DNA from: Actinostola sp. cb2023 | Taxonomy: Eukaryota > Cnidaria > Anthozoa > Actiniaria > Actinostolidae | Assembly: GCA_033675265.1 (NCBI GenBank) | Contig: JAUJYZ010000103.1 | Span: 150,611-214,610 of the forward strand | Direction: 5' to 3' | DNA: 64,000 nt | Part shown: piece by piece, positions 9,926-23,415 of the stretch | Layout: each line of letters starts with the position of its first letter | How positions within the stretch are numbered: position 1 is the stretch's first letter | The notes under the pieces: generated by a model | Seen by the model: the letters and a program-made list of their open reading frames with translations, nothing else | What the model was told of the DNA's origin: nothing | The model's database searches: none | Translations under genes and position numbers: made by a program

Positions 9926-12244
9926 CAGTAAAAACCCGCGAGTAAGAACCTAGTTTTCCCAAGTTAGCCTAAACAGGTTCTTATATAAATGGTACTTAGC
10001 ACAAATTGAGGCTATTTAGGTTCTTAAGAGTGGATGCCATACAAAATGCCAAAAGGATCGAGACTAATTCTTCAACTCAAAAAATTCGAATTTAATTTTC
10101 TTTCACCATATCATTCCTTTTGATGACCTATTTTAGGGAAAAATACTAAAAAGTTCCAGCGATTTTTATTTTAGGAGAAATTTCCAGTTTTTAAAAACCC
10201 GTCTGTCGACCGAAAATTTTCGGCTAAATAATAAGCCAAATTTGAACAGTCGGTGTGTGTTCGCCTCTAGCTCTACAACAATGACATTCAGTACACTGAA
10301 TAAACGTTTCATGGTCTTTTCTACTGCATAATTTATTTTTCTGTAACTTCTGTAGTTGTTTTTAGAAAATTTGGTTTTAGAAAGGTATACTAAGCGCCAT
10401 AAACGGAACGTTGAAATATAGGCAATGTTTGAAATACGAAAAAGGAATCTGGTACATCAATTTTTGAAGAAAAACGCCATGTCCCAGGAAAGCTTCACGT
10501 TTGCTCTTTCAGTTTAGAAAGTTTCCAGCTTGGGAATTCAATGTAGCATTTTTGAGAAATAGAACTATTAGGCTTGGGACTGCCAAAATTAGCATAATTT
10601 TCGTCCTGTGGCGGACATTTTTGTCGTTCAAAACACAAAACTTAATTCAAAACACGACTATCTTGCACTTTTAGTTGATCGCTGCCAACTGATAACAATC
10701 TTGGAGTTAATAAGAGTTATTTTCAACCATATTTGAGCTATTTCAGCCACATAAGCTCCTAAAATAGTGACAATTAGCATATTCATTGATCAAATATAAA
10801 CACCATTTTTCCGAAAATTGTGGTTCTTCACTCTAAAATGCTTAAAATGCTTAGAGTTTGCTCCAAATAAGATTTACAAACAATTGCACTGATTTCTAAG
10901 AAAACTGGCGCTTTATCATGAAGAGTTCGGATAATTTGACACGATGCTCCACTTTGTTGACAAGCCAATTATGTAACGCAATGTAGCTGCTGCAAGTCAC
11001 GCTACTGCCCTTCGAATAAAATTTTTGCGGCATGAAATAATAGTTTTAATCATAAAATATATAATACTAAACAGAATTCATACTTGCTTGAATGGGTGGA
11101 ATTTCGTATAAACGTTGTTTAAACAAAATTCGTATTTTGCTGTTATCTGATCGACCATCTATGCTAATTTTAACTTTTGCGAGAGTTATTTACGACTATC
11201 GAAACACAAACATTGTTGAAAATCATTCCTATTGACTCGAACATTGTTTTCCATCAGCAGCAATCAACTAAAAATGCGAGATAGCCGTGTTTTGGTAGTT
11301 TTTAGGTTTTGTGTTTGGATGACAAAAATGTCCGCCACAGGACGAAAATTATGCTAATTTTGGCAGTCCCAAGCATAATAGTTTTATTTCTCAAAAATGC
11401 TACATTGAATTCCCAAGCTTGAAACTTTCTAAACTGATAGAACAAACGTGAAGCTTTCCTGGGGCATGGCGTTTTCATCAAAAACTTATGTACCAGAATC
11501 CTTTTTCGTACCTCAAACATTGCCTATATTTCAACGTTCCGTTCATGGCGCTCAGTATACCTTTTTAAAACCAAATTTGAAAAATAACTACAGAAGTTAC
11601 AGAACAATTTTTATATAGTAGAAAAGACCAAGAAACGTTTATTAAGTGTGCTTAATGTCATTGTTGTAGTTCTAGAGGTAAAACACATACCGACTGTTCA
11701 AAGTTGGCTTATAATTTAGCCAAAAAAATTAAGTAGACAGACGGGTTTTTAAAAACTGGTTTTTTTCTCCTAAAATAAAAATCGCTGGAACTTTTTAGTA
11801 TTTTTCCCTAAAATAGGTCATCGAAAGGAATGATATGGCGAAATAAAATTAAATTCGAATTTTTTGAGTTGAAGATTTAGTCTCGATCCTTACCGGCATC
11901 CACTCTTAAATAGGTTCTTACTTTCTAAAGAAAAAAAATACATTGTAGCTAATAGAATTTAGTGGTGTTCAGCCTGTATTCCTTATAATATAACATCTGC
12001 ATACCATCAACATTGGCATTTACATTGTATTGAATTGGAGTACTGTAATAAGGCACCTGTGTCTCCAAAAATGTTGATCTATCTTATTCACCCAAGTGTA
12101 CACATCTTTTTATATAGATTTTAGAAAATAAGAACCTGTTTCAAATTTTAGGCTAAACAGGTTCTTGTATAGAGGGGGTATAACTGGCAAATTTTAGCCT
12201 AACAGGTTCTTAAAAACTAGGTTCTTACTCGCGGGTTTTTACTG
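9926..12244. mobile_element. 2.3-kb palindromic fold-back transposon, TIR CAGTAAAAACCCGC
   Basis: The element starts CAGTAAAAACCCGCGAGTAA and ends with its complement; TA flanks both ends (9924-9925 and 12,245-12,246). The arms are inverted repeats of about 0.9-1.1 kb each: left 9926 to ~10,800, right ~11,130 to 12,244, leaving only ~300 bp of spacer. Subterminal motifs AAGAACCTGTTT/AGGTTCTTA recur near both ends. No transposase is visible, and small ORFs in the right arm (for example 11,302-11,520 minus) have their counterpart in the left arm, so they are structure, not genes. TA duplication and CAGT ends suggest mobilisation by a Tc1/mariner or pogo-type transposase. The paralogous block at 53.8 kb lacks it. 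A 798-bp relative is at 27,855-28,652. Confidence 0.85.
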
Positions 12245-12289
12245 TATTGTTATTGTTATGGAAATTTCTGGACAAACACAGTCCTCTGG

Positions 12290-12739
12290 TTAAAGTGCAT
12301 ATGAGGGTTATTTGTTTCTTTTGAAAATCGATTACATATGAAGTGAATAGTGGGATGGTTCAGTATTTTATGATTTGAGCTTCGCATTTGCGACTTATAA
12401 AGGTTTGAAATCGTGATATGTTAATTCAGTGACGTCAACGCAGGCATCATTTATTATACAAAAGCGCCCCTTTGCAAATTACTAACATTTTTAAACTGGC
12501 AAAAAGTTATTATACAACTTATATCAATGATGTTCAATTTTTTTCTATTTTAAAAAAGAGTGCTACTTGAAAAAATATAATTAAGTTACGGCAAATGCCT
12601 GCGTTGACGTTACCTAATTAGCATATCACGATTTCAATCCTTCATAACTCGCAATCACAAAATACTGAACCATCCCACTATTCACTTCATATGTAATCGA
12701 TTTTCTAAAGAAACAAATAACTCTGATATGCACTTTTAA
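12290..12739. mobile_element. ~450-bp palindromic MITE
   Basis: Arms begin TTAAAGTGCATATGAG and end with the complementary CTGATATGCACTTTTAA, with long internal inverted matches (GATGGTTCAGTATTTT; TGACGTCAACGC). Other copies: 53,880-54,345 (in the duplicated block) and a one-arm partial at 60,604-60,760, an independent locus. Confidence 0.8.
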
Positions 12740-12922
12740 AAGTACAGTGATCGGGAATCGATCTTTTTTTATTTTTTTCATTGTTCTTTATCTTTTTGAT
12801 ACAAAACAACATATCCTCCACCACCTCCCCCAACCCTGAACTAGATGCTTAGTTTAAATATTAAAATATATATATATATCAACAAATAAAGAAGAACATC
12901 CAACCAACCTTTACATTTCCTA

Positions 12923-13756
<834 letters not shown>

Positions 13757-15182
13757 AATGCTTACACTTGAATGGTTTTTCGCCTGAATGGATACGTTCA
13801 TGCGTTATACACTGTCTCCTCTGTTTAAATGTCTTACTACAATGCTTACACTTCATGAAAGGTTTTTCGTCTGCATGGATACGTTCATGGGTTATACAAT
13901 TACCGCTCTGTCTAAATGTCTTACTACAATACTTACATTTGAATGGTTTTTCTCCTGAGTGGATGCGTTCATGTGTTCTACAACTACTGCTATGTCCAAA
14001 TGTCTTACTACAATGCTTACACTTGAATGGTTTTTCGCCTGAATGGATACGTTGATGGCTTCTACAGTGACTGCTCTGTGTAAATGTCTTACTACAATGC
14101 TTACACTTGAATGGTTTTTCATCTGAATGGATACGTTCATGCGTTATACAATGACCCCTCTGAATAAATGTCTTACTACAATGCTTACATTTGAATGGTT
14201 TTTCTCCTGAGTGGATGCGTTCGTGTGTTCTACAACCACTGCTATCTCCAAATGTCTTACTACAATGCTTACACTTGAATGGTTTTTCATCTGAATGGAT
14301 ACGTTCATGTGTCCTACAGTGACTGCTCTGAATAAATGTCTTACTACAATGCTTACACTTGTATGGTTTTTCTCCTGAGTGGATGCGTTCATGTGCCCTA
14401 CAATTACTCCTATGTCTAAATGTTTTAATACAATGCTTACATTTGAATGGTTTTTCTCCTGAGTGGGTGCGTTCATGTGTTCTACAACTACTGCTCTGTC
14501 TAAATGTCTTACTACAATGCTTACATTTGAATGGTTTTTCTCCTGAGTGGATGCGTTCATGCGCTGTACAAGTATTCTTGTATCTAAATGTCTTGTTACA
14601 GTGACTGCAGTGATATTTCTTGGTAATTACTTCAGCAGGGCAGTCATCTTGACCACTTGGAACTTCAAATGTCTCGACAGGCAATGGATGGGAAACACTG
14701 CTTCGTGACCTCAGATTATATTTTGATGGTTTGCATATTGGATTTATTTCATCTGTTCTATCTCCATCAGTGCGGTTTATCTCTGCTTCATTCACTGTGT
14801 TGTCTAGGCTCCCCGATGCACTGTCAGTCTCATTAGAACTACTTGATACTATTCGTGCTGTCACTTCATTGTCATCTACATCCATAAACACATTGGTGTC
14901 ATCACTTACACTGGTCTGCTCACTTCCTCCTGGTATTTCTCTTTCCAGATTACTCTCTTGCAAGATACCACCATTTTCTGCATACATGGACGTACATCCA
15001 TTACTACAGCCAGTATCATCAGTCTGTATTGCTATACTGTTATTCTTGTTGGTTTGTAGCAACTCACCATCAATAGTTTCACCCATGCAATATTCCTAAA
15101 GAAACAATAAACAAGATAAACAAAGGTACAGTAAATGCTTGAAATAGTTCCCAGTGTGAAATATGTCCCACTGAGCATTCTA

Positions 15183-15240
15183 GTACCCAGAGCCCACTCG
15201 TTATTTGGTTTGTCGTTAATTACGAGTGGGCTCTGGGTAC
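15183..15240. repeat. Perfect 19-bp hairpin
   Basis: GTACCCAGAGCCCACTCGT is followed after 20 bases by its exact complement. The paralogous site at 56,463-56,518 has the same hairpin with mismatches, so it pre-dates the duplication and has been kept or corrected better here. Confidence 0.85.
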
Positions 15241-15254
15241 GAATGCGAATACGA

Positions 15255-16145
15255 AACGAACAAAGTCAAAGAGCCAAATAAACAAACAAAGTCAAATTAA
15301 GAGCCGAACAAACAAACAAAGTCAAAGAGCCAAATAAACAAACAAAGTCAAAGAGCCAAACAAACAAACAAAGTCAAAGAACCAAACAAACAAACAAAGT
15401 CAAAGAGCCAAACAAACAAACAAAGACAAAGAGCCACACAAACAAAGTCAAAGAGCCAAACAAACAAACAAAGTCAGAGCCAAACAAACAAACAAAGTCA
15501 AAGAACCAAAAAAACAAAGTCAAAGAACCAAACAAACAAACAAACTAAAAGAGCCAAAGAAACGAACAAAGTCAAAGAGCCAAACAAACAAACAAAGAGA
15601 AATTAAGAGCCAAACAAACAAACAATGAAAAGGAGCCAAACAAACAAACAAACAAACAAAGTCACAGAGCCAAACAAACAAAGAAACTAAAAGAGCCAAA
15701 GAAACGACCAAAGTCAAAGAGCCAAACAAACAAACAAACAAAGACAAAGAAACAAACAAAGACAAAGAGCAAAACAAACAAACAAAGTCACAGAGCCAAA
15801 CAAACAAACAAACTCAAAGAGCCAAAGAAACGAACAAAGTCAAAGAGCCAAACAAACAAAAAACAAAGACAAAGAAACAAACAAAGACAAAGAGCCAAAC
15901 AAACAAACAAAGTCACAGAGCCAAACAAACAAACAAACTCAAAGAGCCAAAGAAACGAACAAAGTCAAAGAGCCAAACAAACGAACAAAGTCAAAGAAAC
16001 AAAGAAACAAACAAAGACAAAGAGCAGAACAAACAAACAAAGACAAAGAAACAAATAAACAATGACAAAGAGCAAACATAACAAACAAATTCAAATTAAG
16101 AGCCAAACAAACAAACAAAGTCAAAGAGCCAAACAAACAAAAAAA
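15255..16145. repeat. 22-bp minisatellite (AAAGTCAAAGAGCCAAACAAAC)
   Basis: About 40 imperfect units of the type AAACAAACAAAGTCAAAGAGCC on the plus strand. All long frames here (minus strand, repeats of Leu/Phe/Val/Cys) are artefacts of the repeat. The same array recurs at 57,145-57,843 and briefly at 61,790-61,885, each time at the left of a paralogous block. Confidence 0.9.
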
Positions 16146-17554
16146 TGTAGACATAATTTACCATTACAATCAGTTTCGTATACGTGCATTATTCACGCCT
16201 ATTGACGGCAGATTTAGCTCTGTAGCTTTGTACAATATTCCATTTCGTTTCTGTTATGTTATTTGTTGGAATCTTCTGCAGTCATGTTACTGTAGTTAAA
16301 CACGTGAAGTATGACGACGTATAGGGAGTGTACATACATGTATGTTACTGTAGTTAAACACGTGAAGTATGACGACGTATAGGGAGTGTGCATACATGTA
16401 TGTTACTGTAGTTAAACACGTGAAGTATGACGACGTATAGGGAGTGTACATACATGTATGTTACTGTACTTAAACACGTGAAGTATGACGACGTATAGGG
16501 AGTGTACATACATGTATGTTACTGTAGTTAAACACGTGAAGTATGACGACGTATAGGGAGTGTACATACATGTATGTTACTGTAGTCAAACACGTGAAGT
16601 ATGACGACGCGTATAGGGAGTATACATACATGTATGTTACTGCAGTCAAACACGTGAAGTATGACGACGTATAGGGACTGTACATACATGTATGTTACTG
16701 TAGTTAAACACGTGAAGTATGACGACCTATAGGGAGTTTACATACATGTATGTTACTGTAGTAAAACACGTGAAGTATGACGACGTATAGGGAGTGTACA
16801 TACATGTATGTTACTGTAATCAAACACGTGAAGTATGACGACGTATAGGGAGTGTACATACATGTATGTTACTGTAGTCAAACACGTGAAGTATGACGAC
16901 TATAGGGAGTGTACATACATGTATGTTACTGTAATCAAACACGTGAAGTATGACGACGTATAGGGAGTGTACATACATGTATGTTACTGTAATCAAACAC
17001 GTGAAGTATGACGACCTATAGGGAGTTTACATACATGTATGTTACTGTAGTAAAACACACGTGAAGTATGACGACGTATAGGGAGTGTACATACATGTAT
17101 GTTACTGTAGTCAAACACGTGAAGTATGACGACCTATAGGGAGTTTACATACATGTATGTTACTGTAGTCAAACACGTGAAGTATGACGACGTATAGGGA
17201 GTGTACATACATGTATGTTACTGTTGTTAAACACGTGAAGTATGACGACGTATAGGGAGTGTACATACATGTATGTTACTGTAGTAAAACACGTGAAGTA
17301 TGACGACGTATAGGGAGTGTACATACATGTATGTTACTGTATTTAAAAACACGTGAAGTATGACGACGTATAGGGAGTGTACATACATGTATGTTACTGT
17401 AGTTAAACACGTGAAGTATGACGACGTATAGGGAGTGTACATACATGTATGTTACTGTAGTAAAAACACGTGAAGTATGACGACGTATAGGGAGTGTACA
17501 TACATGTATGTTACTGTAGTCAAAGAGGTGAAGTATGACGACGTATAGGGAGTG

Positions 17555-17693
17555 ATTCCGTGTGAAGCCTAATATTAAAGTCTCGAGCTCTGTGTTCTCG
17601 CCGGAGGCTCGGTTTTACACATCAGCTCTGAAAATATATAGGCCGTATACACGGACTTATACGAAAGTATGACGACGTCTTTTACATACATGT
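17555..17693. other. Non-repetitive interruption of the 58-bp array
   Basis: About 140 bp beginning ATTCCGTGTGAAGCCTAAT with no similarity to the unit, followed by a partial unit (AAGTATGACGACGTCTTTTA). No ORF. It could be an insertion or ancestral sequence left between two arrays. Confidence 0.6.
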
Positions 17694-18205
17694 ATGTTAC
17701 TGTAGTTAAACACGTGAAGTATGACGACGTATAGGGAGTGTACATACATGTATGTTACTGTATTTAAACACGTGAAGTATGACGACGTATAGGGAGTGTA
17801 CATACATGTATGTTACTGTAGTTAAACATGTGAAGTATGACGACGTATAGGGAGTGTATATACATGTATGTTACTGTAGTTAAACACGTGAAGTATGACG
17901 ACGTATAGGGAGTGTACATACATGTATGTTACTGTAGCAAAACACGTGAAGTATGACGACGTATAGGGAGTGTACATACAATGTACATCATATGTTACTG
18001 TAGTTAAACACGTGAAGTATGACGACCTATAGAAAGTGTACATACATGTATGTTACTGTAATCAAACACGTGAAGTATGACGACCTATAGGGAGTTTACA
18101 TACATGTATGTTACTGTAGTCAAAGAGGTGAAGTATGACGACGTATAGGGAGTGTACATACATGTACGTTACTGTAGTTAAACACGTGAAGTATGACAAC
18201 GTATA

Positions 18206-18376
18206 CAAGCATCAAGAGTTCCAGACTTCCGGTACGCGCGCAATGCATTGTGAGATTATTACAAAGGAAAAGTGAGCACCAAGTGAGCAAAAACATAGCT
18301 TGGGCTCCCTGTGTCTAGAATTGGTGCTCACTTTTCCTTTGTTATAATACCGGAAGTCTGGAACTCTTGATGCTTG
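18206..18376. mobile_element. 171-bp hairpin MITE in the minisatellite, copy 1
   Basis: Ends CAAGCATCAAGAGTTCCAGA and the exact complement; inner arms (AAAGGAAAAGTGAGCACCAA) also pair. TATA flanks both ends (18,202-18,205; 18,377-18,380), and a plain unit has a single TATA at this position, so TATA (or TA) is the target duplication. Confidence 0.85.
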
Positions 18377-19082
18377 TATAGGGAGTGTACATACATGTAT
18401 GTTACTGTATTCAAACACGTGAAGTATGACGACGTATGGGGAGTGTACATACATGTATGTTACTGTAGTTAAACATGTGAAGTATGAGGACATATAGGGA
18501 GTGTACATACATGTATGTTACTGTAGTTAAACATGTGAAGTATGACGACGTATAGGTAGTGTACATACATGTATGTTACTCTAGTCAAACACGTGAAGTA
18601 TGACGACCTATAGGGAGTGTACATACATGTATGTTACTGTAGTTAAACACGTGAAGTATGACGACGTATAGGGAGTGTACATACATGTATGTTACTGTAG
18701 TTAAACACGTGAAGTATGACGACGTATAGGGAGTGTACATACATGTATGTTACTGTAGTCAAACACGTGAAGTATGACGACGTATTGGGAGTGTACATAC
18801 ATGTATGTTACTGCAGTCAAACACGTGAAGTATGACGACGTATAGGGAGTGTACATACATGTATGTTACTGTAGTTAAACACGTGAAGTATGACGATGTA
18901 TAGGGAGTGTAGATACATGTACATGTATGTTACTGTAGTCAAACACGTGAAGTATGACGACGTATAGGGAGTTTACATACATGTATGTTACTGTAGTCAA
19001 AGAGGTGAAGTATGACGACGTATAGGGAGTGTACATACATGTATGTTACTGTAGTTAAACACGTGAAGTATGACAACGTATA

Positions 19083-19253
19083 CAAGCATCAAGAGTTCCA
19101 GACTTCCGGTACGCGCGCAATGCATTGTGAGATTATTACAAAGGAAAAGTGAGCACCAAGTGAGCAAAAACATAGCTTGGGCTCCCTGTGTCTAGAATTG
19201 GTGCTCACTTTTCCTTTGTTATAATACCGGAAGTCTGGAACTCTTGATGCTTG
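19083..19253. mobile_element. 171-bp hairpin MITE in the minisatellite, copy 2
   Basis: Sequence and flanking units match copy 1 (offset 877 bp); the 98-codon frames spanning both are identical. This is a duplication of an array block, not a second insertion. Confidence 0.85.
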
Positions 19254-21935
19254 TATAGGGAGTGTACATACATGTATGTTACTGTATTCAAACACGTGAA
19301 GTATGACGACGTATGGGGAGTGTACATACATGTATGTTACTGTAGTTAAACATGTGAAGTATGAGGACATATAGGGAGTGTACATACATGTATGTTACTG
19401 TAGTTAAACATGTGAAGTATGACGACGTATAGGGAGTGTACATACATGTATGTTACTGTAGTCAAACACGTGAAGTATGACGACGTATAGGTAGTGTACA
19501 TACATGTATGTTACTCTAGTCAAACACGTGAAGTATGACGACCTATAGGGAGTGTACATACATGTATGTTACTGTAGTTAAACACGTGAAGTATGACGAC
19601 GTATAGGGAGTGTACATACATGTATGTTACTGTAGTCAAACACGTGAAGTATGACGACGTATAGGGAGTGTACATACATGTATGTTACTGTAGTAAAACA
19701 CGTGAAGTATGACGACGTATTGGGAGTGTACATACATGTATGTTACTGCAGTCAAACACGTGAAGTATGACGACGTATAGGGAGTGTACATACATGTATG
19801 TTACTGTAGTTAAACACGTGAAGTATGACGATGTATAGGGAGTGTAGATACATGTACATGTATGTTACTGTAGTCAAACACGTGAAGTATGACGACGTAT
19901 TGGGAGTGTACATACATGTATGTTACTGTAGTTAAACACGTGAAGTATGACGACGTATTGGGAGTGTACATACATGTATGTTACTGTAGTTAAACATGTG
20001 AAGTATGACGAGCTAGATAGGGAGTGTACATACATGTATGTTACTGTAGTCAAACACGTGAAGTATGACGACGTATTGGGAGTGTACATACATGTATGTT
20101 ACTGCAGTCAAACACGTGAAGTATGACGACGTATAGGGAGTGTACATACATGTATGTTACTGTAGTCAAACACGTGAAGTATGACGACATATTGGGAGTG
20201 TACATACATGTATGTTACTGTAGTTAAACATGTGAAGTATGACGACGTATAGGTAGTGTACATACATGTATGTTACTCTAGTCAAACACGTGAAGTATGA
20301 CGACCTATAGGGAGTGTACATACATGTATGTTACTGTAGTTAAACACGTGAAGTATGACGACGTATAGGGAGTGTACATACATGTATGTTACTGTAGTTA
20401 AACACGTGAAGTATGACGACGTATAGGGAGTGTACATACATGTATGTTACTGTAGTCAAACACGTGAAGTATGACGACGTATTGGGAGTGTACATACATG
20501 TATGTTACTGCAGTCAAACACGTGAAGTATGACGACGTATAGGGAGTGTACATACATGTATGTTACTGTAGTCAAAAACACGTGAAGTATGACGACATAT
20601 TGGGAGTGTACATACATGTATGTTACTGTAGTTAAACACGTGAAGTATGACGATGTATAGGGAGTGTAGATACATGTATGTTACTGTAGCAAAACATGTG
20701 AAGTATGACGACGTATAGGGAGTGTACATCCATGTATGTTACTGTAATAAAACACGTGAAGTATGACGACCTATAGGGAGTTTACATACATGTATGTTAC
20801 TGTAGTAAAACCCGTGAAGTATGACGACCTATAGAAAGTGTACATACATGTATGTTACTGTAGTCAAACACGTGAAGTATGACGACCTATAGGGAGTTTA
20901 CATACATGTATGTTACTGTAGTAAAACACGTGAAATATGACGACGTATAGGGAGTGTACATACATGTATGTTACTGTAGTCAAACACGTGAAGTATGACG
21001 ACGTATAGGGAGTGTACATACATGTATGTTACTGTAGTCAAACACGTGAAGTATGATGCCGTATAGGGAGTGTACATACATGTATGTTACTGTACATTTA
21101 GTTAAACACGTGAAGTATGACGACCTATAGGGAGTGTACATACATGTATGTTACTGTAGTCAAACACGTGAAGTATGATGATGTATAGGGAGTGTACATA
21201 CATGTATGTTACTGTAGTAAAACACGTGAAGTATGACGACGTATAGGGAGTGTACATAAATGTATGTTACTGTACATTTAGTAAAACACGTGAAGTATGA
21301 CGACGTATAGGGAGTTTACATACATGTATGTTACTGTAGTTAAACACGTCAAGTATGACGACGTATAGGGAGTGTAGATACATGTATGTTACTGTAGTTA
21401 AACACGTCAAGTATGACGACGTATAGGGAGTGTACATACATGTATGTTACTGTAGTTAAACACGTGACGTATGACGACCTATAGGGAGTGTACATACATG
21501 TATGTTACTGTAGTTAAACACGTGAAGTATGACGACGTATAGGGAGTGTACATACATGTATGTTACTGTAGTTAAACACGTGAAGTATAACGACCTATAG
21601 GGAGTGTACATACATGTATGTTACTGTAGTCAAACACGTGAAGTATGACGACCTATAGGGAGTGTACATACATGTATGTTACTGTAGTTAAACACGTGAA
21701 GTATGACGACCTATATAGGGAGTGTACCGCATACATGTACATTTGTATGTTACTGTAGTCAAACACGTGAAGTATAACGACCTATAGGGAGTGTACATAC
21801 ATGTACATGTATGTTACTGTAGTCAAACACGTGAAGTATGACGACCTATAGGGAGTGTACATACATGTATGTTACTGATTATGGTCATGTTACTGTAATT
21901 AAACATGTGAAGTATGATGATGTATAGGGACTGTA

Positions 21936-22480
21936 TATACATTTATCACATGACCCGTACGGCCCTGCTCGCACACACGTGATGGGGGCCGGACAGCTTT
22001 GCTCGAGCGGGCCAGAAGAACCTGTCTGTCCCTACTCGATATTTGTAAAACATCATTTGCGCGCGCTACATTTATTTGTTTTATAGGGTTTTTTTATCCC
22101 TTTTTGTAACGAAAAACTGTGGGTCATATGATAAATGCTTATTGACTGAGTTACATTTAGGTCAGGCCGTATGGCATGACCTCGAGCCAAATATTTTCCC
22201 CTCCGAACCTCCCACTCAGTCAATAAGTACTTGAATACAAACACGCTTGTTGAATTGGGACAAGTGTCGCGTGCAGTATTAAATTCTTGGCGGGTGCTTA
22301 AAATAGAAGTATTACACTGATTAATTATCTCGGGACTTTGCCAACTGGCTCCTTAATGGAGGCTGGCTGCTTAATAGTTGCTTAATATAGGTCAGACTGT
22401 ATTACATTATGTTTATTTGGGTCATGAACATACATGTAATTATGCTTGGATGAGTTATACATTGTAGTTCATGATATCCC
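21936..22480. repeat. Right border of the minisatellite block
   Basis: From ACATTTATCACATGACCCGT through GCTCGAGCGGGCCAGAAGAA to CCCACTCAGTCAATAAGTAC (22,230) the sequence matches 62,157-62,435. The terminal motif GTACTTATTGACTGAGTGGG recurs on the opposite strand sense at 50,447 and, with a small insertion, near 50,815. 22,251-22,480 shows only a degenerate CTTAATGGAGG/GCTTAATAG repeat. Confidence 0.75.
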
Positions 22481-22522
22481 TTCCAATCAATGGACAACAA
22501 TATGATCTTTTGAACTCTTAGC

Positions 22523-22879
22523 TTAAAGTATCATCATAACATCAGAATCACTCACCCTTGAGGTACTATTCCACATGGGAAATTTGTGTTCTGCTGTATC
22601 TTTGTTGTAATAAAACAGAAGTTCGCCTGATTTGCAGTAGAATTTCATCCATCCTGGACCTACAAGTCCTGACACCATAGAAACATTGGTGTCCTCCCTA
22701 ACACTGGTCTCCTCACTTCCTCCTGGTATTTCTCTTTCCAGATTACTTCCTTGTAAGATAGAACCACTCTGTGCATACATGGACGTACATCCATTACTAC
22801 AGCCAGTATCATCAGTCTGTATTGCTATACTGTTATTCTTGTTGGTTTGTAGCAACTCACCATCAATAGTTTCACCCAT
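22523..22879 (-). pseudogene. Third copy of the zinc-finger gene first exon, joined to a WW-like exon
   Basis: The first ~68 residues (MGETIDGELLQTNKNN onward to the TSVREDTNV segment) match zinc-finger copies A and B, including the upstream acceptor and 5' flank. The frame then leaves the family and runs into a GPGWMKFYCKSGELLFYYNK segment with a terminal PMW. That spacing (W, YYN, T, P/W) loosely resembles a WW domain. The second segment has splice-like borders: GGTGTCAG before it and AAGG|GTGAGT after it on the minus strand. No zinc fingers follow. It looks like a rearranged paralogue in which the acidic exon was fused beside an unrelated exon; expression is unknown. Confidence 0.5.
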
Positions 22880-23257
22880 GCAATATTCCTAAAGAAACAA
22901 TAAACAAAGGTACAGTTTTAAAAATGCTTCAAATAGTGCCCAGTTTTAACTAAATGCCCCTTCAGAATAGCGCCCCACTGAGGTGAACAATATTAAATAA
23001 TTGTCCCCCTACAAATTCAAGGAACGAAGCAATGTAGAGAAGTTATGTTTTTCTTAGTACACGTAAATATAAACTGACTCAAAGATTTCTTTGTAAAGAC
23101 ACCATGGTTTATATAGTTACAGCCACAAGCATTATCAAAACAATTAATTATTACTAACATGTTTATTACATTGCGTTCTACATACATGTATTACATTTGA
23201 TTGTGAACATACTGTTGCTTGGATGAGTAAGCAATGGACACAATAACCTGTTGAACT

Positions 23258-23415
23258 CTTAGCTTCTAACAGTATCATCAGAACATCAGAATCACTCACC
23301 CTTGAGGTACTATTCCACATGGGAAATTTGTGTTTTGCTGTATCTTTGTTGTAATAAAACAGAAGTTCTCCTGATTTGCAGTTGAATTTCATCCATCCTG
23401 GATCTACAAGTTCTG
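23258..23415 (-). pseudogene. Tandem duplicate of the WW-like exon
   Basis: About 160 bp nearly identical to 22,520-22,680, encoding DPGWMKFNCKSGELLFYYNK and a matching PMWNSTSR end with the same GTGAGT donor. It lies upstream of the third first-exon copy on the minus strand. Whether it is an exon of a live gene or a dead copy cannot be told. 23,446-23,900 shows no further recognisable coding. Confidence 0.45.

Larger units (their letters stand above)
16287..21935. repeat. 58-bp minisatellite array, roughly 90 copies
   Basis: The unit is 58 bp and contains GTTAAACACGTGAAGTATGA, then CGACGTATAGGGAGTGTACA, then TACATGTATGTTACTGTA. Each unit carries two palindromes, CACGTG (an E-box) and ACATACATGTATGT. 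Units differ by point changes (GTAGTC/GTAGTT, CGTATAG/CCTATAG, TATTGGG) and small indels. Since 58 is not a multiple of three, the ~70-residue minus-strand frames recurring along it are artefacts. The array is interrupted by unrelated DNA at 17,555-17,693 and by two identical hairpin MITEs. It is bordered on the left by ~140 bp of unique sequence after the 22-bp minisatellite. Confidence 0.97.

Noticed and set aside
11302..11520. 72-residue ORF in the fold-back element
   Set aside because: It is in the right arm of the palindrome; the left arm has a near-identical disrupted counterpart and no domain is seen.
15520..16154. Leu/Phe/Cys-rich ORFs over the 22-bp minisatellite (also 57,137-57,879)
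   Set aside because: Low-complexity translations of a tandem repeat; both strands are open for the same reason.
16470..20729. Recurrent ~70-residue minus-strand ORFs (MYTPYTSSYFTCL type)
   Set aside because: They are translations of the 58-bp minisatellite; the period shifts frame each unit and no codon constraint is visible.
16287..21935. CRISPR array
   Set aside because: Repeats are contiguous with no unique spacers, the context is eukaryotic and no cas genes are present.
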